DNA of 64,000 nucleotides from Pseudomonas sp. dw_358 (GCF_018449655.1 NZ_JAAVUX010000010.1:1-64000), one strand, 5' to 3'; positions 17,466 through 26,551 are shown, numbered from the stretch's first letter. The notes: generated from the letters alone by a model not told the origin. Numbers and translations: made by a program.

Positions 17466-18395
17466 TCAGGAGGCCAGCGCTCTTCGCCGCAGGGCCGTGA
17501 TCAGCAGATCATGGCCGCTGACCAGGAAGATCCCCACCAGCACCATCAGCGACCCCACCACAAAAACGCTCTCCAGGTGCTCGCCGAGCAACCAGGCACC
17601 CAGCCCCACACCGAACAAAGGTGTGAGGAAGGCCAGCACCCCCAGCCGCGACCCCAGGTAGCGGCCCAGCAGCCAGAACCAGGTGAGAAAGCTGAACACA
17701 GAGACCACCAGGGTCTGGAACACCAGGCTGGCGACCACTATGCCCGTCAGGTGCAGGTGCATCTGCCCGCTCGCCAACGCCGCCGCCATCAACAGCACAA
17801 AGGCCCCGGCCAATTGATAGAACAGCGTCAGGGGCGCCGGGGTTTCGGCCAGGCGCGTGCAGCGAATGGTCAAGGTCGTGGCGGCCCAGAGCAGTGCCGC
17901 CAGCAGGGCCAGGGCATCGCCCAGACGCTGGTGACGGGCATCGCTGCCGGGCGTTTCGGGCGAGTAGAACGCCACGGCGACACCGCAGAACGCGATCGCA
18001 ATCCCCAGCCATTGCACGCCCTTCAGACGTTCGCCGGGGAAGCGAAAATGCAGGCCGATAGCGACGAAGATCGGCGCGGTGTACAGGAAGATCACCATGT
18101 GAGCCGCCGAGGTCAGTCTTAGCCCCTCGGACACCGCCAGGTACTCCAGCGCAAACAGCAGGCCAACGGCAATGCCAGGTTGCCAGGCGCCCTCCACGCG
18201 CCGCAGCGTGCGCCGCCGCACTAGCAGCAGCACACCCACGATCAACGCCGCCGCGCCGGAACGCAGGGCAATCTGCAGCACCGGCGCCACGTCGGCGCTC
18301 GCGGCCTTGATCGCCACCTGCTGCAACCCCCAGATCAAGCATAACAAGATCATCAGGCCAGTCGCGCGACTGTCCAGGGGGGCTCGAATTGCCAT
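17466..18395 (-). CDS. EamA-family (DMT superfamily) transporter
   Basis: A 309-residue inner-membrane protein with about ten hydrophobic spans in two EamA repeats (roughly 12-145 and 160-298). Landmarks are LMILLCLIWGLQQVAIKAAS at the first helix, YTAPIFVAIGLHFRFPGERL at the end of the first repeat, and LTPLFGVGLGAWLLGEHLE at the end of the second. Members export amino acids, metabolites or drugs; substrate cannot be read from sequence. It is transcribed divergently from an AraC-type regulator across 122 bp, so that regulator is a natural controller. Confidence 0.88.
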   Translation of the reverse strand: MAIRAPLDSRATGLMILLCLIWGLQQVAIKAASADVAPVLQIALRSGAAALIVGVLLLVRRRTLRRVEGAWQPGIAVGLLFALEYLAVSEGLRLTSAAHMVIFLYTAPIFVAIGLHFRFPGERLKGVQWLGIAIAFCGVAVAFYSPETPGSDARHQRLGDALALLAALLWAATTLTIRCTRLAETPAPLTLFYQLAGAFVLLMAAALASGQMHLHLTGIVVASLVFQTLVVSVFSFLTWFWLLGRYLGSRLGVLAFLTPLFGVGLGAWLLGEHLESVFVVGSLMVLVGIFLVSGHDLLITALRRRALAS

Positions 18396-18517
18396 GACGG
18401 ATTATCCTTGTGTGGAAGGGTTGCCAGTGTGCTCGCGCCCGATTGGCCGGATATAGCGCTAAACCGACAGCCGATAGCGCATAATCGTCATTCACCCTGC
18501 CAGCCAAGCGATGCCCG

Positions 18518-19309
18518 ATGAACAAGCCGGTCACTCACCTGCTGATCCCGCCCTTCAGCACCGAACTTCCTGCCCCGATCTTCTTTCGCGCGGCCCAGGT
18601 CCCGGCCTCGGCGACCTACCCGGTGCATCGCCACCCCTGGGGCGAATTCGTCTATTCGTTCAGCGGCGTCATCGAGGTCAAGCTGGCCAGCCAGCACTTC
18701 ATCGCCCCGCCGCAATATGGCATCTGGCTGCCGCCTGACATCGAGCACGTCGGCCTCAACCGCGAGCAGGCCTGCCATGCCTCGCTGTACGTCACCCGCG
18801 AGCTGTGCACCGCCTTTCCCGCCAAGGCCTGCGCCCTGACGATCTCGCCGCTGATCCGCGCGTTGCTGGATGAACTCTGCGCGCACCCGCCGGCCCTGGC
18901 GCAAAGTGCCGAAGACGCGCGCCTGTTGCAGGTGCTGGTGGACCGCCTGCGTCATACCCAGCGGGAAGGCACCTACCTGCCCGGTTCCAACGACCCGGTG
19001 CTGGCGCCCATTCTTCAGGCGTTGGAAAACGATCCCAGCGACGGCCGCTCACTCGCCGAGTGGGCACAACGGGTCAATGCCACCGAGCGCACCCTGCTGC
19101 GCCGCTGCCAGCGCGACCTGGGCATGTCGCTGGCGCAGTGGAAACAACGCTTGAAGGTGGTCGCCTCGCTGGAAAAACTGCGTGACGGCATCGCCGTGGA
19201 ACGCATCGCCCTGGACCTGGGCTACAGCAGTTCGTCGGCCTTCATCAGCATGTTCCGCAAGCTGACCGGGGAAAGCCCGGACGAATATCGGCGGGCGCGC
19301 CTGATTTAA
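18518..19309 (+). CDS. AraC-family regulator with cupin sensor
   Basis: A 263-residue regulator. The N-terminal half is a cupin-like effector domain (PVHRHPWGEFVYSFSG, then PPQYGIWLPPDIEHVG). The C-terminal about 100 residues hold the two AraC helix-turn-helices (TERTLLRRCQRDLGMSLAQW; ALDLGYSSSSAFISMFRKLTG) and the usual SPDEYR end. It diverges from the EamA transporter and is likely to control it. Its last four bases overlap the 3' end of the converging diguanylate cyclase gene. Confidence 0.9.
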   Translation: MNKPVTHLLIPPFSTELPAPIFFRAAQVPASATYPVHRHPWGEFVYSFSGVIEVKLASQHFIAPPQYGIWLPPDIEHVGLNREQACHASLYVTRELCTAFPAKACALTISPLIRALLDELCAHPPALAQSAEDARLLQVLVDRLRHTQREGTYLPGSNDPVLAPILQALENDPSDGRSLAEWAQRVNATERTLLRRCQRDLGMSLAQWKQRLKVVASLEKLRDGIAVERIALDLGYSSSSAFISMFRKLTGESPDEYRRARLI

Positions 19310-20862
19310 TCCTCGACGGCCAGCCCTCGAAACCACTGATCACGGCCATTCTGCTTGGCCTTATACAGCGCCGCGTCCGCACCCTGGATCATGGCCGCCG
19401 CAGTCAGTTCACCGAGCACGGCGGTACTGACGAACAACCCGGCACTGGCGGTGACCTGGGTGAATGGACTGTCGGCATGGGCGATCGCCAATGCCCGGAT
19501 GGCGTCCAGAATCTGCTCCACCAGCACGGTGGCGCCGACGGCATCGGTGTCGGGAATCAGCACCGCCAGTTCCTCGCCACCGTAGCGCACCGCCAGGTCC
19601 CCCGGTCGGTGCAGGGTGGCCTGGAGGGCTGAGGCCACGCGGCGCAGGCATTCGTCGCCAGCGTAATGGCCGTAGTGGTCGTTGAAGCGCTTGAAGAAAT
19701 CCAGGTCGAGCATGATCAGGCTCAGGGGCAAGCCCGAGCGCCTCGCTCGCGCCACTTCATCGTCCAGGTGGCGGTCCAGCAGGCGGCGGTTGCCCAGCCC
19801 GGTCAGTCCGTCGCGCATGGCCATGTCCTGCACGGCGGTGTGCGCCACTTGCAGCGCTTCGGCCATGACGATCTTCGACCGCAGCTGCTGCAGGAAGAAG
19901 TAGCTGAACACGCCCATACCCAGCAACATCACCAGCACGATGACCACGGTCTTGAACAAATCGTGCGTCCAACCCTGGACAATGGACTCGGTGGAGATCC
20001 CCGCCTCCATCACCAGCGGCAAATCGTGCAAGGCCTTGTAGCCGTAGAGTCGTGGCTGGTTATCGACCACCGAAACCATCTGGATAACCCCCTCGGGGCC
20101 ATAGGGCAGCCGGTTGCGGTAGACCTCGCCATTGGCCAGGCTGTTGCTCACGCCGCCCTCCAGAACCGGATGCTTGACCAGCACCGACCCGTCGCGCAGC
20201 GCCAGGACAAAGGCGCCCTTGGCGTCCACCCTGAAATTAGCGTAGTAATCTTCGAAATAACGGATGTCGATGGTGCCGACGAAGACCCCGGCGAACGAGC
20301 CGTCAGGGTGGTCGATACGCCGGGACAGCGGGATCACCTGATCGCCGGTGGAGCGGCTGACGAACACCGGGCCGATGTGCAGCCCACGATCGACGTGCTG
20401 CTGGTGGTAGAGAAAATATTCGCGGTCAGTGACGTTGACTTCCTGAGGCATGGGCGCCTTGTCACTGACCACCCAGTGGCCGTGCTCGTCGAATACATAC
20501 AGGCCGTGGAGTTGCGGAGTGGCGGCGACCTGCCCAGTGAACAGGCGCTGCAGTCGGGCGATATCGAGGTGTTCCAGGCCATCACCCTCCATGCGCTCGC
20601 GCACGCCGAACAGCAAGGTATCGACCTGCAAAATCGCCCCTTCTGCCTGCTGCGCCGCCGCACGTGTCAGGTTAGTGGCCGAGTTGGCCGCTGCCGTATA
20701 GGCATTCTGGTAATCCTGAGCCAGCCGCCAGCTTTCCAGGGCCACGATGCACAGCACCATCACCAGAATGAATGCGACAGCCCAGCGAAACAACGCGTAG
20801 GAGCGCTGTACCGACTCTTCGGCGACGCGGCTGGTTTCCAGCAAGTCGGACAGACGTTTCAT
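19306..20862 (-). CDS. Membrane diguanylate cyclase with dCache-type sensor (GGEEL)
   Basis: A 518-residue c-di-GMP synthase. TM1 lies at about 24-44, a large periplasmic PDC/dCache domain at 45-300 (DREYFLYHQQ and PVFVSRSTGDQVIPLSRRI are typical), TM2 at about 303-323, and the GGDEF domain at 350-510. The active site reads GGEEL at 428-432, an unusual last residue, while DLDFFKRFNDHYGH is intact. The inhibitory I-site RPGD (419-422) is present, unlike in the cyclase at 3392-4744. The sensor resembles those binding amino acids or carboxylates. It lies downstream of the SDR gene in the same direction after 123 bp. Confidence 0.92.
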   Translation of the reverse strand: MKRLSDLLETSRVAEESVQRSYALFRWAVAFILVMVLCIVALESWRLAQDYQNAYTAAANSATNLTRAAAQQAEGAILQVDTLLFGVRERMEGDGLEHLDIARLQRLFTGQVAATPQLHGLYVFDEHGHWVVSDKAPMPQEVNVTDREYFLYHQQHVDRGLHIGPVFVSRSTGDQVIPLSRRIDHPDGSFAGVFVGTIDIRYFEDYYANFRVDAKGAFVLALRDGSVLVKHPVLEGGVSNSLANGEVYRNRLPYGPEGVIQMVSVVDNQPRLYGYKALHDLPLVMEAGISTESIVQGWTHDLFKTVVIVLVMLLGMGVFSYFFLQQLRSKIVMAEALQVAHTAVQDMAMRDGLTGLGNRRLLDRHLDDEVARARRSGLPLSLIMLDLDFFKRFNDHYGHYAGDECLRRVASALQATLHRPGDLAVRYGGEELAVLIPDTDAVGATVLVEQILDAIRALAIAHADSPFTQVTASAGLFVSTAVLGELTAAAMIQGADAALYKAKQNGRDQWFRGLAVED

Positions 20863-20985
20863 GGGGCAATGCCGGCCTCTCTTGTGGTGACGCTAGTGAG
20901 AGGCTATCGGCTGACGGTAGCGAGGCTTGATGGTCGTATGACGAAGGGCTGGCGGGTGCCAGGCGGCGTATGCTTCCCTGCGGTT

Positions 20986-21747
20986 CTAACGCCCGCCATC
21001 CACGCTGAGCACCTGCCCGGTGACCCAGTTGGCCCAGTCGGAGGCGAAATACAGCACCGCATGGGCAATGTCCTCGGCGGCACCCAGGCGCTTCAAGGCG
21101 ATGTTGTCCACCAGCCTCGCCTGCTCGCCAGGCGACAGGGCCAGCCACTGCTGTTCGGTACTGGGGTTGCTGCGCACAAAGCCCGGGGCGACGTTGTTGA
21201 CCGTGATGTTCCATGGCCCCAGCTCATGGGCCAGCTGGCGGGTCAGGCCGATCTGCCCGGCCTTGGCACTGGCATAGGCCTGGATGCCAGTGAGGCTGAC
21301 GTCCAGCCCGGCGCGGCTGGAGATATTGACGATGCGACCGAAGCGCTGCTGCTTCATGCCCGACGCCACCGCCTGCGCCATCAGAAAGGCGCCGGTCAGG
21401 TTGACGTCGACGATGGCTTGCCATTGGGCGAAAGTCACGGTTTCGATGGGTTGACCCTGCTGCCCCACCACACCGCCGGCGTTATTGACCAACGTGTCGA
21501 TCTGCCAACCCTCGGCATGCAGCCGGGCGAACAACGCCGTCACCGCCAACGGGTCGGTGACGTCCAGCCGGGCCTCGCTGCAACGCTCGCCACACGCCTG
21601 CACCGTTTCCAGCAGGCCCTGGGCCTGGATGTCACAGGCCAGTACCCTGGCACCCAGCTGACTGAAGGCTTTGCAGATCGCCCGGCCAAAACCCTGGGCG
21701 GCGCCGGTGACCAACACCTGGCGGGAGGAAAGATCAAACGGCGTCAT
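20986..21747 (-). CDS. Short-chain dehydrogenase/reductase
   Basis: A 253-residue classical SDR. The cofactor motif TGAAQGFG occupies residues 14-21, NNAG 88-91, the catalytic Ser is in NISS (141-144), and Tyr158 and Lys162 form YASAK. An acidic residue after the second strand (CDI, 38-40) favours NAD over NADP. The start at 21747 overlaps the end of the ketopantoate-reductase-like gene by 14 bp, indicating coupling. It is the last gene of the GntR-creatininase-KPR-SDR operon and probably oxidises or reduces a hydroxy acid or sugar-like intermediate of that unknown pathway. Confidence 0.9.
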   Translation of the reverse strand: MTPFDLSSRQVLVTGAAQGFGRAICKAFSQLGARVLACDIQAQGLLETVQACGERCSEARLDVTDPLAVTALFARLHAEGWQIDTLVNNAGGVVGQQGQPIETVTFAQWQAIVDVNLTGAFLMAQAVASGMKQQRFGRIVNISSRAGLDVSLTGIQAYASAKAGQIGLTRQLAHELGPWNITVNNVAPGFVRSNPSTEQQWLALSPGEQARLVDNIALKRLGAAEDIAHAVLYFASDWANWVTGQVLSVDGGR

Positions 21748-22783
21748 GCACAGGCTCTCCAGCGGATAGCGACAATAAGGCCAAGGTCGTCTGGCTTTGT
21801 GGACGCTCGCCTTGTTCGATGGCATGGATCAATTCGATAAGACGCCGGGTCACGGGCATGTCGAGGCCGTGGCTGGCGCCGATGCCGACGGCCGGGGCGA
21901 TCTGCGCGTCGATTTCGGTCTTGCGCTTGTGCACGGCCAGGTCACGCCAGATCCCGGAGTGGGATTTCAGCGAGCGCCGATTGTGCGCGACCATCTCATC
22001 GAACGAACGCTGGGTCTCTGCCTGGCTGGCCTGGGGCGCGAATGCCTGCGGATCGAAACCGTTGAATGCCTGCAAGACCACCCCTTCGGCCGCCGCCACC
22101 GCGCCGATCTCCCGCGCCAGCTGGGTCAGTACCGGACGAAACCTGGGCATGGCCAACACGTCGGCAATGCTGTCATCGCTCAAGGCGGTGGCAAACAGCT
22201 GCGCGCCGTAGATCATCTTCGCCCACAGGTAACCCCAGATGTTCTCGCTGAGCACCGCCTCAGGGTCAAAGTGCAGCAGTGCGCCATGCAATTCACGCGT
22301 GCGTTCGCGCACCTGCCCGTCCAGCTCGCCCACCACCACCGCGCCGCGCCCGCCATAGTGGACCACGCCTGGCTCGATCAGGTCGGCGCCGAAGTTGAAG
22401 AAAGCGCCGACAGTGCGCTCGACTCCGACGTGTTCGGCGATGACCCGTTCGTTCAAGCCATTTTGCATGGACGCGACGTAGCCGTCGGCGGCCAGATGGG
22501 GCTTGATCTGCACCATGGCCTGCTCGGTGTGATGGGACTTCACCGCCAGCCAGATACGCCGGTGCAATCCCGGCACCTGCTCGGGCAGGCAGGCCGGCAC
22601 CTTGAAGCAGCCGGCCAGCAACGGGCCGGTGAGGGTCAGCCCGCGTCGGTTGATCGCCTCGACGTGGGCCATGGCGCTGTCCACCAGCAGCACCGGCTCG
22701 CCGGCCTTGACCAGCGCGCACGCCAGGCTGGCGCCAATGGCGCCGCCGCCCCAGATGACAATCGGTTCGCAGGGATCACTCAT
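21734..22783 (-). CDS. Ketopantoate reductase-like oxidoreductase (ApbA/PanE family)
   Basis: A 349-residue NADPH-type oxidoreductase. The Rossmann motif GGGAIGASL starts at residue 12, AVKSHHTEQA contains the conserved Lys82, QNGLNE carries Asn108, and WAKM (Lys189) matches the catalytic-Lys region of the ApbA_C domain. At 349 residues it is about 50 longer than E. coli PanE, and it is embedded in a catabolic operon, so pantothenate synthesis is unlikely; it probably handles another 2-oxo or 2-hydroxy acid. The start at 22783 follows GAGAG with eight-base spacing and leaves 31 bp after the creatininase gene. Confidence 0.85.
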   Translation of the reverse strand: MSDPCEPIVIWGGGAIGASLACALVKAGEPVLLVDSAMAHVEAINRRGLTLTGPLLAGCFKVPACLPEQVPGLHRRIWLAVKSHHTEQAMVQIKPHLAADGYVASMQNGLNERVIAEHVGVERTVGAFFNFGADLIEPGVVHYGGRGAVVVGELDGQVRERTRELHGALLHFDPEAVLSENIWGYLWAKMIYGAQLFATALSDDSIADVLAMPRFRPVLTQLAREIGAVAAAEGVVLQAFNGFDPQAFAPQASQAETQRSFDEMVAHNRRSLKSHSGIWRDLAVHKRKTEIDAQIAPAVGIGASHGLDMPVTRRLIELIHAIEQGERPQSQTTLALLSLSAGEPVHDAV

Positions 22784-22814
22784 GCTGTTTCTCTCGGTGG
22801 GCACGTGGCAGGAC

Positions 22815-23510
22815 CTACAGCGCTTGCAGGATGGCTTGCAGCTCGGCAACGGCGACTTGCCAGATGGCGTGCATGTCTTCGTCAGCACGCTGGTAAAAGC
22901 CGCCGTAGTTGCCATCGCCCAAGTACTGGCGTGCCTGGCCCGGGTTCATCTTGCGCAACCCGGCGAGGTCCAGCATGGCCTTCTGTTCGGCGGGCGGTTC
23001 GACGCCCGCCAGGCGGGTCCAGGGGAAGTTTTCCATCCACGACGCATGGGACGCCACCGGGTCGATGGCCATGACCTTGGCCCAGGTCTGGGGTGCCGCC
23101 CACCAGTTGTGCAGCTGCACCGATACCTCGCGGTGGGTCACCATCCATTCGCTGATGAAGTGCTGCGCCGGGGCGTTGCCGCCGTGGCCGTTGACCAGCA
23201 GGATGCGGCGAAAGCCCTGGTGGCGCAGGTTGTCGAGAATGTCCTCAAGCACCGCCAGGTAGGTGCTCATGCGCAGGCTGACGGTGCCAGGAAAGTCATA
23301 GAAGGTCGGCGTCATGCCGAAGGGCAGGACCGGGAACACGGGAATACCCAAGGGCTCGGCGGCGTCCGCCGAGACCTTCTCGGCGAGAATCGCATCCACC
23401 GACAGGCTCAGGAACGCATGCTGCTCGGTGCTGCCCAGCGGCACGATCACACGGTCGTCGTGGGCCAGATAGCTTTCGAGCTGCTGCCAATGCATTTCAC
23501 TTATTTTCAT
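22815..23510 (-). CDS. Creatininase-family amidohydrolase
   Basis: A 231-residue protein of the creatininase fold, whose members cleave cyclic or formyl amides or lactone-like rings using two metals. Metal-site motifs are present as Glu29 and His31 in GSTEQH, Asp39 in SVDAIL and His109 in NGHGGN. The segment after GSTEQH reads AFLSLSVD rather than the usual GPHLPLxTD, so this is not a standard creatininase. Trp-rich stretches (LHNWWAAPQTWAK) may line the substrate site. It overlaps the regulator gene upstream by 4 bp (ATGA) and is the first enzyme of its operon. Confidence 0.85.
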   Translation of the reverse strand: MKISEMHWQQLESYLAHDDRVIVPLGSTEQHAFLSLSVDAILAEKVSADAAEPLGIPVFPVLPFGMTPTFYDFPGTVSLRMSTYLAVLEDILDNLRHQGFRRILLVNGHGGNAPAQHFISEWMVTHREVSVQLHNWWAAPQTWAKVMAIDPVASHASWMENFPWTRLAGVEPPAEQKAMLDLAGLRKMNPGQARQYLGDGNYGGFYQRADEDMHAIWQVAVAELQAILQAL

Positions 23511-24493
23511 GCGGGGGTCTCTCCACGAGGCGTCGCAACGGGAAGCGTATCGAGCAACGGCAAGACCACGCGACGGATCTCGCCGGCATCCGGCACGTGG
23601 CGGTATTCGAAGGCCTGCTGGCCTTCACCGAGCTGAGCCAGCAAATCCTCGGCTCCGGTGGCGTAAATCAGCACGTCGGCATTGGGCAGGCGCGCGCTCA
23701 GGTCCGGGTCATCGCGGTGAATCACCGTGACGGAGTCGACATGGGAGGCAAAGCGCTCGATACCGGCTTTCATCAAGGCGGTGAACTCGGCGAAGATCGA
23801 CACCACCAGCACCTGGGCCAGCGGGTCGATGGAGGCCAGCGCGCGGCGAGTCTTTTCCGAAGGAATAAAACTGATATTGACCACTGTCGCCCCGGGCAGG
23901 CACTGGCTGACTTGGCGGCGGCGATGGGCGAAGGTCAACACCAGGTCGGCCGCACCGACCCGTTGGCGCAGGGCCGGGTCGCCCTCCAGCAAGGCCAGGG
24001 TGGTGGCCTCGACCACCGCCGCCTCCCCCAGGGTTTCTGCCACGCATTGCGCATAATCCCGGGAAGAGGCCAGGAAATTGCCCACCAGAAACACCACGTT
24101 GTCCCGCCGCTTGCGGGTCCTGTCGTTGCAGCGCACCCGCACCAGCGCCGCCAGGTCGGCGGCCGAGATATTCATCCTGATGGCGCAGTCGATCAGGGCG
24201 TCGACACTGGCGTGCAGGTCGCTCAGGCGCTGACCGTTCAAGGCCAGCGAGGCATTGGCGTCGGCGATGAAAGTGCCCGAGCCCGGCTTGCTGTAGATCA
24301 GGTCGGCGTCCTTGAGCTCGCGGTACACCTGCGCCACCGTCATGGGCGCGACACCGACCCTGTCGGCCATTTCCCGCACCGAAGGCAGACGCTCGCCTGG
24401 GCGCAACGCACCGAAGGTGATCGCGTACTCCACCAGCCCGCGCAGTTGGGTGCCGAGCGGAATGGTCAGGGAGCGATCGAGTTCAAAATCCAT
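23507..24493 (-). CDS. GntR-family (YtrA-like winged helix) regulator with unusual C-terminal domain
   Basis: A 328-residue regulator. Residues 8-75 are a GntR winged helix (LPSVREMADRVGVAPMTVAQ, ending LIYSKPGSGTFIAD). The C-terminal 220 residues are neither UTRA nor FCD nor an aminotransferase. They alternate strands and helices (NVVFLVGNFL, ADLVLTFAHRR, VLVVSIFAEF, NADVLIYATGAE) like a periplasmic-binding-protein fold, and probably bind the inducer. A perfect 22-bp palindrome lies 14 bp upstream of its start, so autoregulation and control of both divergent operons are likely. It overlaps the creatininase gene by 4 bp. Confidence 0.88.
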   Translation of the reverse strand: MDFELDRSLTIPLGTQLRGLVEYAITFGALRPGERLPSVREMADRVGVAPMTVAQVYRELKDADLIYSKPGSGTFIADANASLALNGQRLSDLHASVDALIDCAIRMNISAADLAALVRVRCNDRTRKRRDNVVFLVGNFLASSRDYAQCVAETLGEAAVVEATTLALLEGDPALRQRVGAADLVLTFAHRRRQVSQCLPGATVVNISFIPSEKTRRALASIDPLAQVLVVSIFAEFTALMKAGIERFASHVDSVTVIHRDDPDLSARLPNADVLIYATGAEDLLAQLGEGQQAFEYRHVPDAGEIRRVVLPLLDTLPVATPRGETPA

Positions 24494-24506
24494 GCAGACG
24501 CCTGAT

Positions 24507-24528
24507 GTGTATTAGTTGACTAATACAC
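24507..24528. promoter_or_regulatory. Perfect 22-bp palindromic operator of the GntR regulator
   Basis: GTGTATTAGT (24507-24516) and its exact reverse complement ACTAATACAC (24519-24528) are separated by TG. The GT..TAnTAC type of half-site is characteristic of GntR operators. It begins 14 bp before the regulator ATG, placing it over the promoter or ribosome-site region of the minus-strand operon. Confidence 0.85.
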
Positions 24529-24951
24529 TTAAACGGATTTTTCCAGGCTTGGCAAGGCGCTTTCCACACCCGTTCTGGCGCTCGGCGAAACCTCGCAGAC
24601 CCGCACCCCGATCAGCCCGCGCATCATCCAGGGGGCGCTGCGCACCCGGCAGAAAATATTTTCACGGCTACCTCATTTAGTGCGTCACGCCTTTATTGGC
24701 GTTGATTTGGTGCGTTCAGCTCCGACCTGACAATGCGCCCTTGCAAAAACGTGGCGTCGTTCGGCATACGCCCCCGGCGCCCCGCACAAAAACGGCGCAC
24801 GCCCGTCTTCACGTCGGCTTCGACGGTCGTCCACCCGCCATGCAACGTTTGACACTCGCGGTCACAGCCGGAATTATCGTACTAGCACACTGTTACGGCG
24901 AAGACCGTACGGGCTGGAGTGAATCACTCAATCATTCAGGGGGCAGCACCG
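24529..24951. other. Divergent intergenic region of the catabolic island
   Basis: This 423-bp gap between the palindrome and the binding-protein gene holds no convincing gene. It carries an AT-rich patch at about 24650-24710 and, at 24881-24890, the sequence ACTAGCACAC. That matches the operator right arm at 8 of 10 bases and lies about 60 bp before the binding-protein start, making it a candidate second, weaker operator for the plus-strand operon. Confidence 0.5.
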
Positions 24952-26544
24952 ATGAAGGCAGCACGCAAGGCAACGTGGTTGGCATCACTGGCGGTCAGCC
25001 TTCTGACCACGGCCATGGCCCAGGCGGCCGATGTGGCACAACGCGGTGGCACCCTGACTTACGGGCGTTACGCGGACAGCACATTCCTTGAGCCGGTGCT
25101 CAACGACAACAACGTCGACATCTGGATTCTCTCCAACCTCTACGACACCTTGCTGCTGCCGACCAACGACGGCAAGGGCGTCCAACCCGGCCTGGCCAGC
25201 GCCTGGAGCATCGCCGCCGACGGCAAGAGCGTGACCCTCACCCTGCGCTCCGGTGCGCGCTTCTCCGACGGCTCGGCGATCACCGCCGAAGACGTGCGGT
25301 GGTCGCTGGAACGCGCGGCCAAGCCCGGCAACGGCGTGTGGCAGTTCATGATCAGCTCGATACAGAGCGTGCAGGTCAAGGACCCGCAGACCGTGATCAT
25401 CAACCTGTCCCATCCGGACCCGACCATCCTCAGCGCGCTGACGGTGTTCAACACCGCCGTGATGCCGAAAAAGCAATTTGAAGCCACGCCCGGTGCCACC
25501 GATAAAGACAAAGCCACTGCCTTCGCCGAGCATCCGGTAGGCTCCGGCCCGTTCATCCTGCAATCCTGGCAACACAATTCGACCATGACCCTGGTGCGCA
25601 ACCCCTATTACTGGCGCCAGGGCAGCGACGGCAAGCCCCTGCCCTACCTTGATGCGGTGAAGTTCGAAATCATCCCGGATGACGCCACACGCATTCTCAA
25701 GTTGCAGTCGGGCGAGCTGGACGGCGCCGAGTTCATTCCCTATTCGCGCGTTGCCGAACTCAGGGGCAATCCGGCGCTGAACATGGTGCTGTTCCCCTCG
25801 ACCCGGGTCGAGTACGCGAGCATGAACGTCAACCCGCAGATCGCCGGCAAGGCCAACCCGTTGGCCAACCCCAAGGTGCGCCAGGCACTGAACTACGCCA
25901 CCGACAAGGATGGGATCATCCAACTGGTGACCTACGGCATCGGCAAGCCCATGACCTCGTTCATGGCCACTTCGACGCCGATGAACTCAGGCACTACGCC
26001 CCTCTATCCGGTGGACGTGGCCAAGGCCAAGGCACTGCTGAGCGAAGCCGGCTACCCGTCCGGCTTCAGCACCGACATGATGATCCTGGCCGGCAACGAA
26101 GACGACATCAGCATCGCCACCGCCTTGCAGCAGATGTGGGCCGCAGTGGGCGTGACCTTGAACATCAATCAGGTCGACAACGCCACCCGTACCGACCGTT
26201 TTCGCAAAAGCGACTTTGCCCTGCGCTTGTCACCCTGGACCGATGACATTGCCGACCCGAGCGAGATCACTTCCTACTTTGCCTACTCGAAAAACATCCA
26301 GGCCCTGCATTCTGGCTGGAAGAGCGACGCGGTGGATCAGGCTTTCGAGAGCGCCCAGAAAGAGATGGACCCGCCCAAGCGGGCCGCCCTCTACAAGACC
26401 GTGCAGGATATCTACAACAGCAGCGGCCCGACCATCCCACTCTACGAAAGCTCGTACCCGGTGGCCCTGAAGACCTCGGTCAAGGGCTTCGTGCAGATCC
26501 CGTTGGGCAACAACCTGTTCAGCGAAGCCTATTTGCAGAAGTGA
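24952..26544 (+). CDS. Dipeptide/opine-type ABC substrate-binding protein (SBP_bac_5)
   Basis: A 530-residue periplasmic binding protein with a signal peptide of about 25 residues (ending AQA before ADVAQRGG). Family landmarks are LTYGRYADSTFLEPV, the YDTLLLPTNDGKGVQPGLASAW region, SVTLTLRSGARFSDG and HPVGSGPFILQSW. It is the first gene of the plus-strand operon with two permeases, two ATPases and an isoaspartyl peptidase. That context suggests a peptide, amide or acylated amino acid as ligand. ATG 24952 is chosen because AGGGGG lies eight bases upstream; ATG 24919 is in frame but would place extra residues before the signal peptide. Confidence 0.92.
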   Translation: MKAARKATWLASLAVSLLTTAMAQAADVAQRGGTLTYGRYADSTFLEPVLNDNNVDIWILSNLYDTLLLPTNDGKGVQPGLASAWSIAADGKSVTLTLRSGARFSDGSAITAEDVRWSLERAAKPGNGVWQFMISSIQSVQVKDPQTVIINLSHPDPTILSALTVFNTAVMPKKQFEATPGATDKDKATAFAEHPVGSGPFILQSWQHNSTMTLVRNPYYWRQGSDGKPLPYLDAVKFEIIPDDATRILKLQSGELDGAEFIPYSRVAELRGNPALNMVLFPSTRVEYASMNVNPQIAGKANPLANPKVRQALNYATDKDGIIQLVTYGIGKPMTSFMATSTPMNSGTTPLYPVDVAKAKALLSEAGYPSGFSTDMMILAGNEDDISIATALQQMWAAVGVTLNINQVDNATRTDRFRKSDFALRLSPWTDDIADPSEITSYFAYSKNIQALHSGWKSDAVDQAFESAQKEMDPPKRAALYKTVQDIYNSSGPTIPLYESSYPVALKTSVKGFVQIPLGNNLFSEAYLQK

Positions 26545-26551
26545 GCCTGTC

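Noticed and set aside
19666..21840. Plus-strand frame of 724 residues opposite the second cyclase and SDR genes
   Set aside because: It covers two real genes and the gap between them, which is typical of a chance open antisense frame.
21734..22783. Assignment as PanE of pantothenate synthesis
   Set aside because: The fold agrees, but the length and the catabolic operon context do not support a biosynthetic role.
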